Of a stretch of DNA of 31,705 nt, positions 16,580-25,700 are shown one piece after another (position 1 is the first letter of the stretch; the number at the start of each line of letters is the position of its first letter). Under the pieces are notes generated by a model. The model did no database searches. It saw only the letters and a list, made by a program, of their open reading frames with translations, and was not told the DNA's origin. The position numbers and the translations under genes are program-made. This stretch comes from CAZIRF01 sp964541755 (GTDB lineage Bacteria > Spirochaetota > Spirochaetia > Treponematales > Breznakiellaceae): NCBI GenBank assembly GCA_964541755.1, contig CAZIRF010000034.1:1-31705 (forward strand), read 5' to 3'.

Positions 16580-17797
16580 ATGCACCCCGACAAAGTCCTG
16601 CGCTATTGTACCTTCGCCCTGCTGTATTTCGTACAGGGCATCGTCTGGAGTTACTTCATATCCTTGAATTCACTCTATCTCCTCTCGCACGGCTTGACCC
16701 TTACCCAAATTGGGGTATTCGGGATGCTGGTCTATATTCCCTTCATCGTAAAGGTCCTGCTGGGCATATTGAGCGACAGGGTCAACCTCTTCGGACTGGG
16801 CCATCGCAAGCCCTGGATACTCATCGGTCTTGTCCTTCAGTCGTTGTGCCTTCTCATTATTCCCGCCATCAATCCCTCCAGCGGGTTCTGGCTCTTGACC
16901 GGCACTTCACTGTTACTGCTCCTGGGCATGGCCCTCTACGACACCAGTACCGATGGCCTGGCCGTTGAAACGGCAGATGTCGGGGAAGAGGGTATCATCC
17001 AGGCTTCCATGGTTTCCGGCAGGGCACTGGGGGTAGTGGTGGCAGGATCAAGCTTGGGATTCCTCGCAGAGTCGGTCTCCTGGCGGGCCGTATTCCTGGT
17101 ACTGGCGGCAGCAACACTCCTGCCCCTGCCCTTGGCTGCAGCCATGAAGGAAATCAAACGCGCCCCCGGACAGCGCTTCGAGTGGAAGGCCTTTTCGTCC
17201 CTTAAAAGCCCCCGAATCATACTCTTGGTTCTCGCAGGGCTTGCCGTATCCAGTGCCATGGCAGGGGCGAACCAATTGCTCAACCCCTTCTTGCAGGAGA
17301 GCTTCAAGATAAGCTTGGGGAAGGCAGGCCTGTACACCACAATATGGGGTCTGGGATTTTTTGCGGGAGGGGCAATCGGGGGCCTCCTTCACCGGCGTTT
17401 GGGAGAGCGCAGCGCATCGTCCATGGCAGTGCCCGGTATCATTTTGGGAATTCTCTTGCTGGCACTAATCCCCAACACCCTCCTGGCCTGGGGTATCGCC
17501 GCCCTGTTTGGCATCGCCTATGGAATCTTTTCGGTAGTCTTCTATTCGGTCTCGATGCACGTCTGCGATACCCGTATTGCCGCCTCAATGTTTTCGATAC
17601 AGATGGCCTTTGTAAACCTGGCCACCAGCATCGGCATTGGCCTGGGTGGGGTCTTGAGCGATTCAATCGGCTTTCGCCCGACCTTCCTCGTCTTTGCCGC
17701 CCTGCCCCTTATGGCGCTGCCGCTCTTTGGCCGCTTCTTCAAACAGGAAACCAGACCCCGGCACGACACGACAGAGCGGGTACATATCAGGGACTGA
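16580..17797 (+). CDS. Major facilitator superfamily transporter, substrate unknown
   Basis: A 405-residue membrane protein with about 12 predicted transmembrane helices. The first is ALLYFVQGIVWSYFISL, and the loop motif SDRVNLFGLGHRKPW between helices 2 and 3 is of the MFS type. The pattern (ALYDTSTDGLAVETA) recalls AmpG/BT1-like carriers, but the substrate cannot be stated. The frame is open from 16385; the ATG at 16580 is chosen because CGGAG lies 7 nt upstream and because the extra 65 residues are antisense to tldD. The 3' end overlaps the convergent luxR-type gene by 11 bp. Confidence 0.9.
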   Translation: MHPDKVLRYCTFALLYFVQGIVWSYFISLNSLYLLSHGLTLTQIGVFGMLVYIPFIVKVLLGILSDRVNLFGLGHRKPWILIGLVLQSLCLLIIPAINPSSGFWLLTGTSLLLLLGMALYDTSTDGLAVETADVGEEGIIQASMVSGRALGVVVAGSSLGFLAESVSWRAVFLVLAAATLLPLPLAAAMKEIKRAPGQRFEWKAFSSLKSPRIILLVLAGLAVSSAMAGANQLLNPFLQESFKISLGKAGLYTTIWGLGFFAGGAIGGLLHRRLGERSASSMAVPGIILGILLLALIPNTLLAWGIAALFGIAYGIFSVVFYSVSMHVCDTRIAASMFSIQMAFVNLATSIGIGLGGVLSDSIGFRPTFLVFAALPLMALPLFGRFFKQETRPRHDTTERVHIRD

Positions 17798-18599
17798 TAA
17801 GCCCAGTAGAAAGTGCGCGGGCAACGGCGTTTACCATGGTATTCGCACCCAGCTTTTCGCTTGCGTTCTCGCAGTACCGTTTAACAGAAGACATGCTTAT
17901 CCCCAGGAGTTCGGCAGTCTCCAACTTGGTCTTGCCCAGGGCTATCCATTGAAGGACATCCCGTTCACGGGGTGTGAGCACGACCGCATCTTGCTCCGCA
18001 ATAGCAGGCTGATTGCCGGAAAGTTCCAGATAGCGGGCACAGAACAGGGAGGCGGCCGCCTGCAGGATGCGCCGGGAGAGCTCGTCCAGACAGGGATCGG
18101 ATTCGGAGAAGTATATAGTCGTCCCCACCAGGGTGTCGGGGTCCAGCCACCAGGACATCGAGAGGGTGTTTCGCAAGCCTGCTTCTGTTGCCAAAGCTAT
18201 CATCTGTCGCGTTTGAGGGCTGTTGAACTCTGCCAAGGTTTCATTTCTGGTAAACGGTGCCCGGGACGCAATTTCCTTGACCAAGAGGGCGTCATGACGA
18301 TAAAAACGCTGTTCATGATAGTACTCGCGCCATCCGGGCGGGGTCTTGGCAGCAATATCCACTACGGTATCCAGACGGGACCTTTGGGCCCGGTACACGG
18401 GAAACCGTATTACCGGTTTGCGATCGAACTCGATAAGGTCGTACAGGGTCTTCAACAATGCCAGGTTGGCCGGAACAATACGGTAGCCGTTTGATCCGAA
18501 TTTCGAGACAAAGCGGTCCCATCGCGACCTCAAGGTGCGGGTATCCGGGGTGATGCTCGCCTCGAACAGGAACTGCTCCAATGAAGGCATGGCCTGCAT
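17787..18599 (-). CDS. LuxR-type regulator with autoinducer-binding-like domain
   Basis: A 270-residue protein. The C-terminal LuxR helix-turn-helix is clear (LTPRERDVLQWIALGKTKLE, then AELLGISMSSVKRYC and KLG, about residues 200-265). The N-terminal part (about 15-170) resembles the acyl-homoserine-lactone-binding fold of LuxR proteins: WREYYHEQRFYRHDALL aligns with the pocket region W...Y...D. The Pro after that Asp and the later pocket Trp are replaced (HDAL, PFTRNE), so any ligand is probably not a standard AHL. No LuxI-type synthase is visible, making it a LuxR solo. The start at 18599 has a GGGGGG ribosome-like site; the frame is open to 18662. It diverges from the glycosyltransferase operon. 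Confidence 0.88.
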   Translation of the reverse strand: MQAMPSLEQFLFEASITPDTRTLRSRWDRFVSKFGSNGYRIVPANLALLKTLYDLIEFDRKPVIRFPVYRAQRSRLDTVVDIAAKTPPGWREYYHEQRFYRHDALLVKEIASRAPFTRNETLAEFNSPQTRQMIALATEAGLRNTLSMSWWLDPDTLVGTTIYFSESDPCLDELSRRILQAAASLFCARYLELSGNQPAIAEQDAVVLTPRERDVLQWIALGKTKLETAELLGISMSSVKRYCENASEKLGANTMVNAVARALSTGLISP

Positions 18600-18661
18600 C
18601 AAACACCCCCCGTGAGTACGCTCGCAATGACAGTATCCCCGCCGCGTCTTGTCATGGCCCA

Positions 18662-18690
18662 ACGGTAGAGGAAGCTTATGGGGCTGTCAA
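18662..18690 (-). promoter_or_regulatory. Candidate promoter of the luxR-type gene
   Basis: A perfect -35 TTGACA (18685-18690 read on minus) is followed after 17 bp by a weak -10 TACCGT (18662-18667), 63 bases before the gene start. The poor -10 suggests dependence on an activator. Confidence 0.4.
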
Positions 18691-18718
18691 TACAGGAAGA
18701 AAGGCCTTTCGAATAACA

Positions 18719-18801
18719 GGCATGCATCAGCCTCTTTCTTTATTCCACTTTACAAACAGGCATTGGAATTGGCGATAACATGCCACCCTTTCCGGTATGC
18801 C
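18719..18801. promoter_or_regulatory. Cluster of four GGCAT half-sites, candidate operator
   Basis: GGCAT occurs at 18719-18723 and 18759-18763 as part of a 9-bp direct repeat AACAGGCAT, exactly 40 bp apart (about four helical turns). Its complement ATGCC occurs at 18780-18784 and 18797-18801, giving two forward and two reverse half-sites in 83 bp around the -35 of the glycosyltransferase promoter. Helical phasing suggests cooperative binding, most simply by the adjacent LuxR-type protein. Binding is an inference. Confidence 0.45.
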
Positions 18802-18817
18802 AAACGTATGCTATAAT
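18789..18817 (+). promoter_or_regulatory. Promoter of the glycosyltransferase-GH130 operon
   Basis: A consensus -10 TATAAT (18812-18817) is preceded by the extended -10 TG (TGCTATAAT) and, 17 bp upstream, a weak -35 TTTCCG (18789-18794). Transcription would start near 18824. Confidence 0.65.
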
Positions 18818-18979
18818 AAATACATTCATACAAAAACCTTACCCTTCAAACAGGTTTGTCCTGTCCCATCTTGAAAGATTTTGCCCCCTGCGAGGCGCTT
18901 GGTAACACGTCCGCACCCCCACTTCCTTGTCTTTACCAATACCATGACGCGGTATCAATCCGTAAAGAGAGGACTCTCC

Positions 18980-21274
18980 ATGCGCAGGAAAGCAGACATC
19001 GAAAAAATTGCCTACATAGGGAATTATTCACCCAGAAAGTGCGGCATCGCCACTTTTACCACCGATCTGTGTACATCCATCCATCGGGAATACCCCAGGA
19101 TTGATTGTCTGGTTATGCCGATCAACGATATCCCGGAAGGCTATGACTACCCGAAGGAGGTCCGCTACGAAATTGATGAGCAGGACCTTAACAGCTACCT
19201 GCGGGCCGCAGACTTTTTGAACGTTTCGGAGGCCAGCGTCCTCTGTGTGGAACACGAGTTCGGGATATTCGGGGGGGAGGCTGGAAGCCACCTCCTTGCC
19301 CTGCTTCATGCGGTAAACATGCCCATAGTCACCACGCTACATACCATCCTTGAAACCCCCAACCCGGATCAACGCCTTGTTATGCTGGAAATAATTGCAC
19401 TTTCTGTGCGTTTGATCGTCATGACCGCCAAGGGCCGGGAGCTGCTCATGAGGGTGTATGCAGTACCGGACGAGAAGATCTGTGTCATTCCCCATGGCAT
19501 TCCCGACATCCCCTTTGCGGAATCCGAATATTTCAAAGAAGAATTCGGGCTCGAGGGCAAGCATGTCATTCTTACCTTTGGTCTCCTGTCGCCAAACAAA
19601 GGTACCGAGTACGCCCTCGATGCAATGCCGATGATACTGGCCGCCTACCACGATACTGTTTTTGTCGTTGTGGGGCAGACCCATCCCCACCTGTTGGAAA
19701 AAGATGGTGAACTATACCGCCTTTCACTCGAACAACGGGCAACAAGCCTGGGTATTGAGGAGCACATCGTCTTTTTCAACCGTTTCGTGGAACTGGACGA
19801 GTTGACCCGTTTCCTGGGTGCCACCGATATCTACCTTACCCCGTATTTGACAGAAACCCAGATTACCTCGGGGACCCTCGCCTTCGCCTTTGGAACCGGT
19901 AACGCGGTCATATCGACCCCCTATTGGCATGCGGCAGAATTGCTTGCCGACCGCAAGGGGCTACTGGTCCCCTTCCGGGATTCCCGGGCAATAGCCAATG
20001 CAGCCATAGAATTGTTCGGGAACCCGGTCCTTCGCAACACCATGCGCAAAAACGCCTACGCTATCGGCCGCGAGATGGTATGGAGCGCAGTAGCGCATCA
20101 GTATATGGATGTATTCAAAACTGCAGCAACCATAAAAAACTGCGACAGTCCGTCAACGGTACACATAAGCACCCTCGACAAGGCCCCGAGTCTGCTACCC
20201 GTTTTGAAGCTCGATCACCTGTACAACATGAGCGATTCGGCGGGCATTTTCCAGCATGCCCTGTATACCGTACCCGACTTCAATCATGGCTATTGTACCG
20301 ATGACAACGCCCGCGCGTTCCTTCTTACCCTCCTTCTCCAGCGATCCGGCCGAAACACCGAAAAGAGCGATCACCTGGCAGCCGTCTATGCGGCCTTCCT
20401 GCACTATGCCTTTGACCAGAATACAGGCAGATTCCGGAATTTCATGACCTTCAACCGCTCATGGATTGAAGACCCCGGATCGGAGGACTGTCATGGCCAG
20501 GCCCTGTGGGCCCTGGGTATGTGTATGGGGCATGTCTGCCACAGACAGTACCAAGCCCTTGCCGCCCAACTCCTGGAACGAGCCTTGCCGGTAGTAAGCA
20601 GTTTCCAATCCCCCAGGGCCTGGGCTTTTGCACTCATCGGCATTAACGAGTACCTCCACCTCTTTACGGGCGACCGAAGAACCGAACAGATTCGGGAGAC
20701 CCTGATTCAAAAACTCATCCAACGATACAAGGATGCTTCATCTCCCGACTGGCAGTGGTTTGAAGACTCCGTTACCTACGCCAATGCCAAATTGTCCCAT
20801 GCCCTTATCGCAAGTGGCAGAGAAACCGGGAATACAGAGGCGATAGACATTGGCCTCAAGACACTCTCCTGGCTCCTGTCTGTGCAGATTTCGGACAAGG
20901 GGATATTCCAGGCTATCGGTTCAAACGGATTCTTCAAGAAGGGAAAGGAAAAAGCCCATTATGACCAACAGCCAATAGAAGCGCAGGCCCTTGTTTCGGC
21001 CTGTCTTGAGGCCTTCCGCTGCACGGCAGACATGCATTGGGTAAACCAGGCTCGCATTGTTTTCGCTTGGTTTCTGGGCCGAAATGATGTGGGGCTCCCT
21101 CTCTACGACCCCGAAACCGGGGGATGCAGGGATGGCCTTCATGTCGATCGCCTGAGCCAGAACCAAGGCGCGGAATCGACCCTCGCATTCCTCCTGTCCC
21201 TCGAGGAAATGTATCTTTTAAAGGGGAAATTGACGAGCTTCAAGCAGGCGGAAAAAGGACGAACAACACTATGA
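18980..21274 (+). CDS. Glycosyltransferase (GT4-like) fused to a C-terminal helical-barrel domain
   Basis: A 764-residue two-domain cytoplasmic protein. The N-terminal half (about 1-385) is a GT-B retaining glycosyltransferase: the opening IAYIGNYSPRKCGIATF is glycine-rich, the donor-binding region has LLSPNKGTEYALDAM (about 200), and the nucleotide-sugar segment PYLTETQITSGTLAFAFGTG lies near 288. The C-terminal half (about 400-764) looks like an alpha/alpha-barrel of the kind seen in glycan-processing enzymes (HGYCTDDNARAF, HGQALWALG, WQWFEDSVTYANAKLSHAL). The start at 18980 has AGAGGA about 6 nt upstream; the frame is open from 18881. The stop overlaps the GH130 start by 4 bp, so the two are made together and probably act on one mannose-containing glycan. 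Confidence 0.88.
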   Translation: MRRKADIEKIAYIGNYSPRKCGIATFTTDLCTSIHREYPRIDCLVMPINDIPEGYDYPKEVRYEIDEQDLNSYLRAADFLNVSEASVLCVEHEFGIFGGEAGSHLLALLHAVNMPIVTTLHTILETPNPDQRLVMLEIIALSVRLIVMTAKGRELLMRVYAVPDEKICVIPHGIPDIPFAESEYFKEEFGLEGKHVILTFGLLSPNKGTEYALDAMPMILAAYHDTVFVVVGQTHPHLLEKDGELYRLSLEQRATSLGIEEHIVFFNRFVELDELTRFLGATDIYLTPYLTETQITSGTLAFAFGTGNAVISTPYWHAAELLADRKGLLVPFRDSRAIANAAIELFGNPVLRNTMRKNAYAIGREMVWSAVAHQYMDVFKTAATIKNCDSPSTVHISTLDKAPSLLPVLKLDHLYNMSDSAGIFQHALYTVPDFNHGYCTDDNARAFLLTLLLQRSGRNTEKSDHLAAVYAAFLHYAFDQNTGRFRNFMTFNRSWIEDPGSEDCHGQALWALGMCMGHVCHRQYQALAAQLLERALPVVSSFQSPRAWAFALIGINEYLHLFTGDRRTEQIRETLIQKLIQRYKDASSPDWQWFEDSVTYANAKLSHALIASGRETGNTEAIDIGLKTLSWLLSVQISDKGIFQAIGSNGFFKKGKEKAHYDQQPIEAQALVSACLEAFRCTADMHWVNQARIVFAWFLGRNDVGLPLYDPETGGCRDGLHVDRLSQNQGAESTLAFLLSLEEMYLLKGKLTSFKQAEKGRTTL

Positions 21275-22776
21275 AAATACCGGAAACCTCTCTCTCAATG
21301 CATTCGGAAACGGCCCCCAACAAACTCACGGCAAAACGCATCGGTCCGGTATTGATCCCGGACTGTTCGCATGTACTCGTACGGGCTTTTTCCTCGGGGA
21401 GCAAAAGCAACACCGAACACATCATCTGCCGTATCCTGGCCATGCCGGAAGATCGCGTAAAAAGGAAACTGGACGAGATCATGATCGAATTCAAAGACCG
21501 GCACCAGAATGTGGAAGATACATTCACCCATCGCTATACCGATATTTGTGCCTTTATCGGCCAGGAACATGATATATCAATTGAACGAAAAAGTCTGATA
21601 GGGGCTTATTTCTGCCATGAGTATTCCCCCGAAGCTGCGGCCTTGATGAATCCATCAATTGTCGTCCACCCAGATCAACACTATGTCCCCAAAGGTTCCA
21701 TGCGATTCATCATGAGCTTGAGAGCCGTGGGAGAAGGTCATATCTCTTCAATAACCTTCCGGGAAGGAATAATCGACAAGGACAACAAGATTCAGATACT
21801 GCCATCCGGCAAATACTTGAGCGAGCCAACATTCATTCCGGGATATCTGTACCATAAGGAACTTTTTGGGCGAAAGCTCTTCGAGGCGGGACTCCACAAC
21901 CATTTTTGCCGGCGCGTATTGTCCAGTTTGCCAGACCGTTTTTCCCTGCCCGAACTGAAACGCCATCTGGAAGATAATCGGGCCAACATGACGGTTTCGG
22001 ATACCATCGCAGACCGATCGGTCAAGGGCATCCTGCTCCTGGCGAAATCCAATTACGAGGTCCGCTTCGATCCGGATATCCCCCTCTCCCAGCGGATACT
22101 CTTTCCCTCGGGGCCAACCCAGAGCAACGGGATTGAAGATGCGCGCTTTGTGCGCTTTGGCAATGATGACGGGAGCGCTATCTACTATGCGACATATACT
22201 GCCTACGACGGCAAGATCACGATGCCCCAATTGTTGGAGACGGTGGATTTCCTCTGCTTTCGCTTCAATACCCTCAATGGCCCGGCTGTCCAGAACAAGG
22301 GGATGGCCCTCTTCCCGCGGAAAATTGGCGGAAAGTATGTCATGCTCTCCCGCCAGGACGATGAAAACATACTGATCATGTACTCGGACAACATCCACTT
22401 CTGGCAGACGCCAAAGATCATCATGAGCCCCTGGAGGGATTGGGAGTTCATGAAAATCGGTACCTGCGGCTCGCCCATAGAGACTGATGCCGGGTGGCTT
22501 GTCCTGAGCCACGGGGTTGGCGCGATGAGAAAGTACTGCCTGGGGGCCTTCCTGCTCGATCTTGAAGACCCGTCAAAGCTCATTGGACGGCTGGAATTCC
22601 CCCTCTTGTCGCCCAACGAATCCGAACGCAACGGATACGTCCCCAATGTCGTCTATTCCTGCGGCCCCATGTTGCACAAGCGGGAATTGATCATCCCCTA
22701 TGCCATGAGCGATTATGCCACCAGCTTTGCCACCGTCAATCTGGACGACTGCCTGGCCGCCATGAAGTGTCCTTGA
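21271..22776 (+). CDS. GH130-family mannoside phosphorylase or mannosidase
   Basis: A 501-residue five-bladed propeller of GH130, a family that phosphorolyses or hydrolyses beta-linked mannosides (beta-1,2- or beta-1,4-). The family motif EDAR is in GIEDARFVRF (about 288), followed by KIGTCGSPIETDAGWLVLSHG (about 393-413), which includes the substrate/phosphate region. The N-terminal ~150 residues are an extension relative to short GH130 enzymes. Phosphorylase and hydrolase cannot be distinguished by eye. The start ATG overlaps the upstream stop (ATGA). Read with the glycosyltransferase, it suggests coupled building and recycling of a mannose polymer. Confidence 0.9.
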   Translation: MKIPETSLSMHSETAPNKLTAKRIGPVLIPDCSHVLVRAFSSGSKSNTEHIICRILAMPEDRVKRKLDEIMIEFKDRHQNVEDTFTHRYTDICAFIGQEHDISIERKSLIGAYFCHEYSPEAAALMNPSIVVHPDQHYVPKGSMRFIMSLRAVGEGHISSITFREGIIDKDNKIQILPSGKYLSEPTFIPGYLYHKELFGRKLFEAGLHNHFCRRVLSSLPDRFSLPELKRHLEDNRANMTVSDTIADRSVKGILLLAKSNYEVRFDPDIPLSQRILFPSGPTQSNGIEDARFVRFGNDDGSAIYYATYTAYDGKITMPQLLETVDFLCFRFNTLNGPAVQNKGMALFPRKIGGKYVMLSRQDDENILIMYSDNIHFWQTPKIIMSPWRDWEFMKIGTCGSPIETDAGWLVLSHGVGAMRKYCLGAFLLDLEDPSKLIGRLEFPLLSPNESERNGYVPNVVYSCGPMLHKRELIIPYAMSDYATSFATVNLDDCLAAMKCP

Positions 22777-22798
22777 AAAAACAAGGGCCAAGGCGAGT

Positions 22799-25700
22799 CT
22801 ACGCAAACAACTCGCGCAATTCCGCCGGGTCGAGATCGGCAATCCAGCTCTCGCCCGTGGAGACCCCCAAAGCGGCCAGTTCCTGCTTGGCCTTGAGCAT
22901 GTGGTCGATGCGCTCCTCGAAGGTGTTCGCAGCGATAAGGCGGTGGACAAAGACCTGACGGGTCTGGCCGATACGAAAGGCGCGGTCGCTGGCCTGGTCC
23001 TCGACGGCGGGGTTGTACCAGAGGTCGTAGTGGATGACGCGGCTTGCGGCGGTAAGGTTCAAGCCCACGCCGCCGGCCTTGAGCGAGATAAGGAAGATGC
23101 GCCGGGAACTGTCGTTCTGGAAGGCGTCCACCGCGGCATTCCGCTGTTTCTGGCTCATGCTCCCGTCGAGGACGAGGCAGTCCTCGCCCAACTCATCCCC
23201 AATGATCTCCTTGAGGATAGCCAGGGTCCCCACATACTGCGAAAAGACGAGGACCTTTTCGCGGGCATCGAGGATGGCCCGCAGGAGGTCCAGGAGCAGG
23301 AGGGTCTTGCCCGAGATTTCGGCCGTCGCGGGGCTCTCGCCATCGTAGGCGCGGGGGTGATTGCAGACCTGCTTGAGGGCGGTAAGGAGCTTGAGGAGGG
23401 CCGCATTCTTTTTGCGGCGAAAGGCGGCCTCGTCTTCATCGGTACTGCCGCTGCGGGACTTCTTGCTGCCAAGCGAGGGGTCTGCCAGGGCCAGTTTGCC
23501 CGCAACCGTATTGAGGACGGCCTCGTAGAGGGCGGCCTGCTCGGGACAGAGGGGCGCATAGTGGTCGAGGACGGTCTTGGGCGGGAGCTCGGGGGCGATG
23601 CCCGGGTCGGTCTTGAGGCGGCGTAAAAGGAAGGGGGCCGTACGACGGCGCAGGAGCTCTGCCCGATCGGCGTCGCGCTCGAGTTCGATGGGCACCCGCC
23701 AGGCCTTGCGGAACTCGCTGGCCGTGCCCAAGTAGCCGGGCAGGATGAGGTCGAAGAGGGCGCGCAGGTCTTCAAGGCGGTTTTCGACCGGGGTGCCGGA
23801 GAGGGCGAGGCGGGCGGGGATGGACAGGGCGTTGATGGCGCGGGCGCGCTTGGTCGCCGCGTTCTTGAGGCCGTGGGCCTCGTCGAGGACGAGGAGGGCA
23901 AAGGCCTGTTTCGAGAGCTTCGGGGCATCGCGGGCGACCGTCTCGTAGCTGCCGATAATGACATCCGCCGCAGGATCGACACGCCGCTTGGGGCCGTAAT
24001 ACAGAGAGACGGCCAGCTTGGGGGCAAAGCGGGCGAGCTCCCGCTGCCAGTTGACCAAAAGCGAGGCGGGTACGACGACGAGGGCGGGCTCTTTCAGCCG
24101 CCCGCTCTCCTTAGCCTTGAGCATGACGGCAATGGCCTGCAGGGTCTTTCCCAAGCCCATGTCGTCGGCGAGGAGGCAACCGAAGCCATTCTGCAAATTG
24201 TTCCAGATCCAGCGATAGCCATGGAGCTGATACTCGCGCAGGGTGGCGGCGAGGCCCTTGGGAACGGCGACATCCCGCACAGTAAAGAGCTTCTCGAGCT
24301 GCCGCCGCTCCGGGGCCTTGAGCCCCGGGGCCCCGTCGAGCCAGGCGGCGAGGAGATCCCGGCCCTGTACGGGACGGGAGGCCTGTTCGAGGAGGTCCCG
24401 TAGCACGGCGGGGTCGAGGAGGGTATAGCCGTCCTTGAGCATGACAAGCTTTTGGGCGTTGCCCATGAGGGCGGAAAACTCCTCGAAACTGTAGGTCTCG
24501 TCCCCCAGGGCCACGACCCAGTGGTAGGTCATGACATCTTCGAGCGAGAGCTGGGCGACGAGATTCTTGGCGGCCTTGGTATCTGCCTTTTCGCCCGGCT
24601 TTGATGAGGCCTCCACGGTAAGGCGCGGCTTGAGGGCCTTGGAGAGGGCGCGAGGGGTCTGGACCTCGACCCCCAGATGGCGCAGGATGCCGGCTGCCTC
24701 CTCGAGGAAGGAGAGGAGTCGCTGCTGATCAAGAAGCACCCTGTCCGTCTGGCGAAGGGCAGAGAGCTCGGGGAGGTAGTCGGCAAGGAGGGCCGCGAGC
24801 GAGAGGGCCGCGCCCGATCCGGGCAGCTGGGCGGCTGCACACAAATCGAGCCACTCGCCCACATCGGCACCCAAGCCCGCCCGCGAAGCCTTCCCGGTAC
24901 TGGCAGCCCCCTGCCAGAGGAGCTGGGCCCGCAGGCCGAAGTCACCGTCGAGGATAAAGCGGTAACGCGCGCCGGGTCCCCCGGCTGCCGCGCGCGTACT
25001 ATCTGACGCGCGCACACTGCCCGCACTTTTAACCGAGGCCAGATCGAGGATGGACAGCCAGGCATGGACGGCCTTGGGTGTCTGTTCGTAGCGCCCGCTA
25101 CGCACATCCAGTACAGCGCCGGCGAAAAACGCCTCGCGAAGGGGGTCCTTCGCACGGGAAGCCGCCGGCTTCCCCCCGACTGTCGCCCGCATGTAGTCGC
25201 CCAAGAGGGCAGAGAGGAGCCACAGCGTCGTACCGGCCCCATCAGCCGTATCCTTTTCCCCCAGGGGCAGGAGGGGCGGGGCCAGGGCGGCAAGGGCCTC
25301 GAGAGAGGCGGCGCCGGAACCAAAACCGGCAAGGGGCTGCCAAATAATGCGCATGCCGCCGGCCTTGGCGCGGGCCCGGGGGACAAGATCGACCACCGGC
25401 CGAAAGGCAGCGGAGCCGATCATCCGGTAGAAGAAGCGGTATAAATGGTAGAAATAGCGAAAACTATCGCTCCCGCGGTCCTCTTCAAGGGCGAGGAAGG
25501 CCGTCGCAAGCTCAAGGCCGGCCAATTCAACGGCGCCACCCAGGGGATGCTCGATGCGAATACGCAGTTCGCGCGGGTCTGCGGGGTCCGCTTTGACCAG
25601 AGCATAGCGGCTCTCCGCGAGCCAAAGGGCAGCCTCGTGCCGGCTGGAGGGTGCAGAAGAGGCGGCAAAGGGATCCGCAGGACCGGCGGAAAGGAGCCTT

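Larger units (their letters stand above)
18600..18979. promoter_or_regulatory. 380-bp divergent regulatory region, no gene
   Basis: No coding sequence is supported here. The region holds a minus-strand promoter for the luxR-type gene, a plus-strand promoter for the glycosyltransferase operon, a perfect 12-bp palindrome GAAAGGCCTTTC (18699-18710), a set of GGCAT/ATGCC half-sites, and an inverted repeat ACAGG-N5-CCTGT (18850-18864) downstream of the plus-strand promoter. The plus-strand transcript would have a leader of about 155 nt. Confidence 0.6.

Noticed and set aside
22771..22786. CCTTG/CAAGG stem at the GH130 stop as a terminator
   Set aside because: The stem is short and lacks a T run; the six A residues are in the loop.
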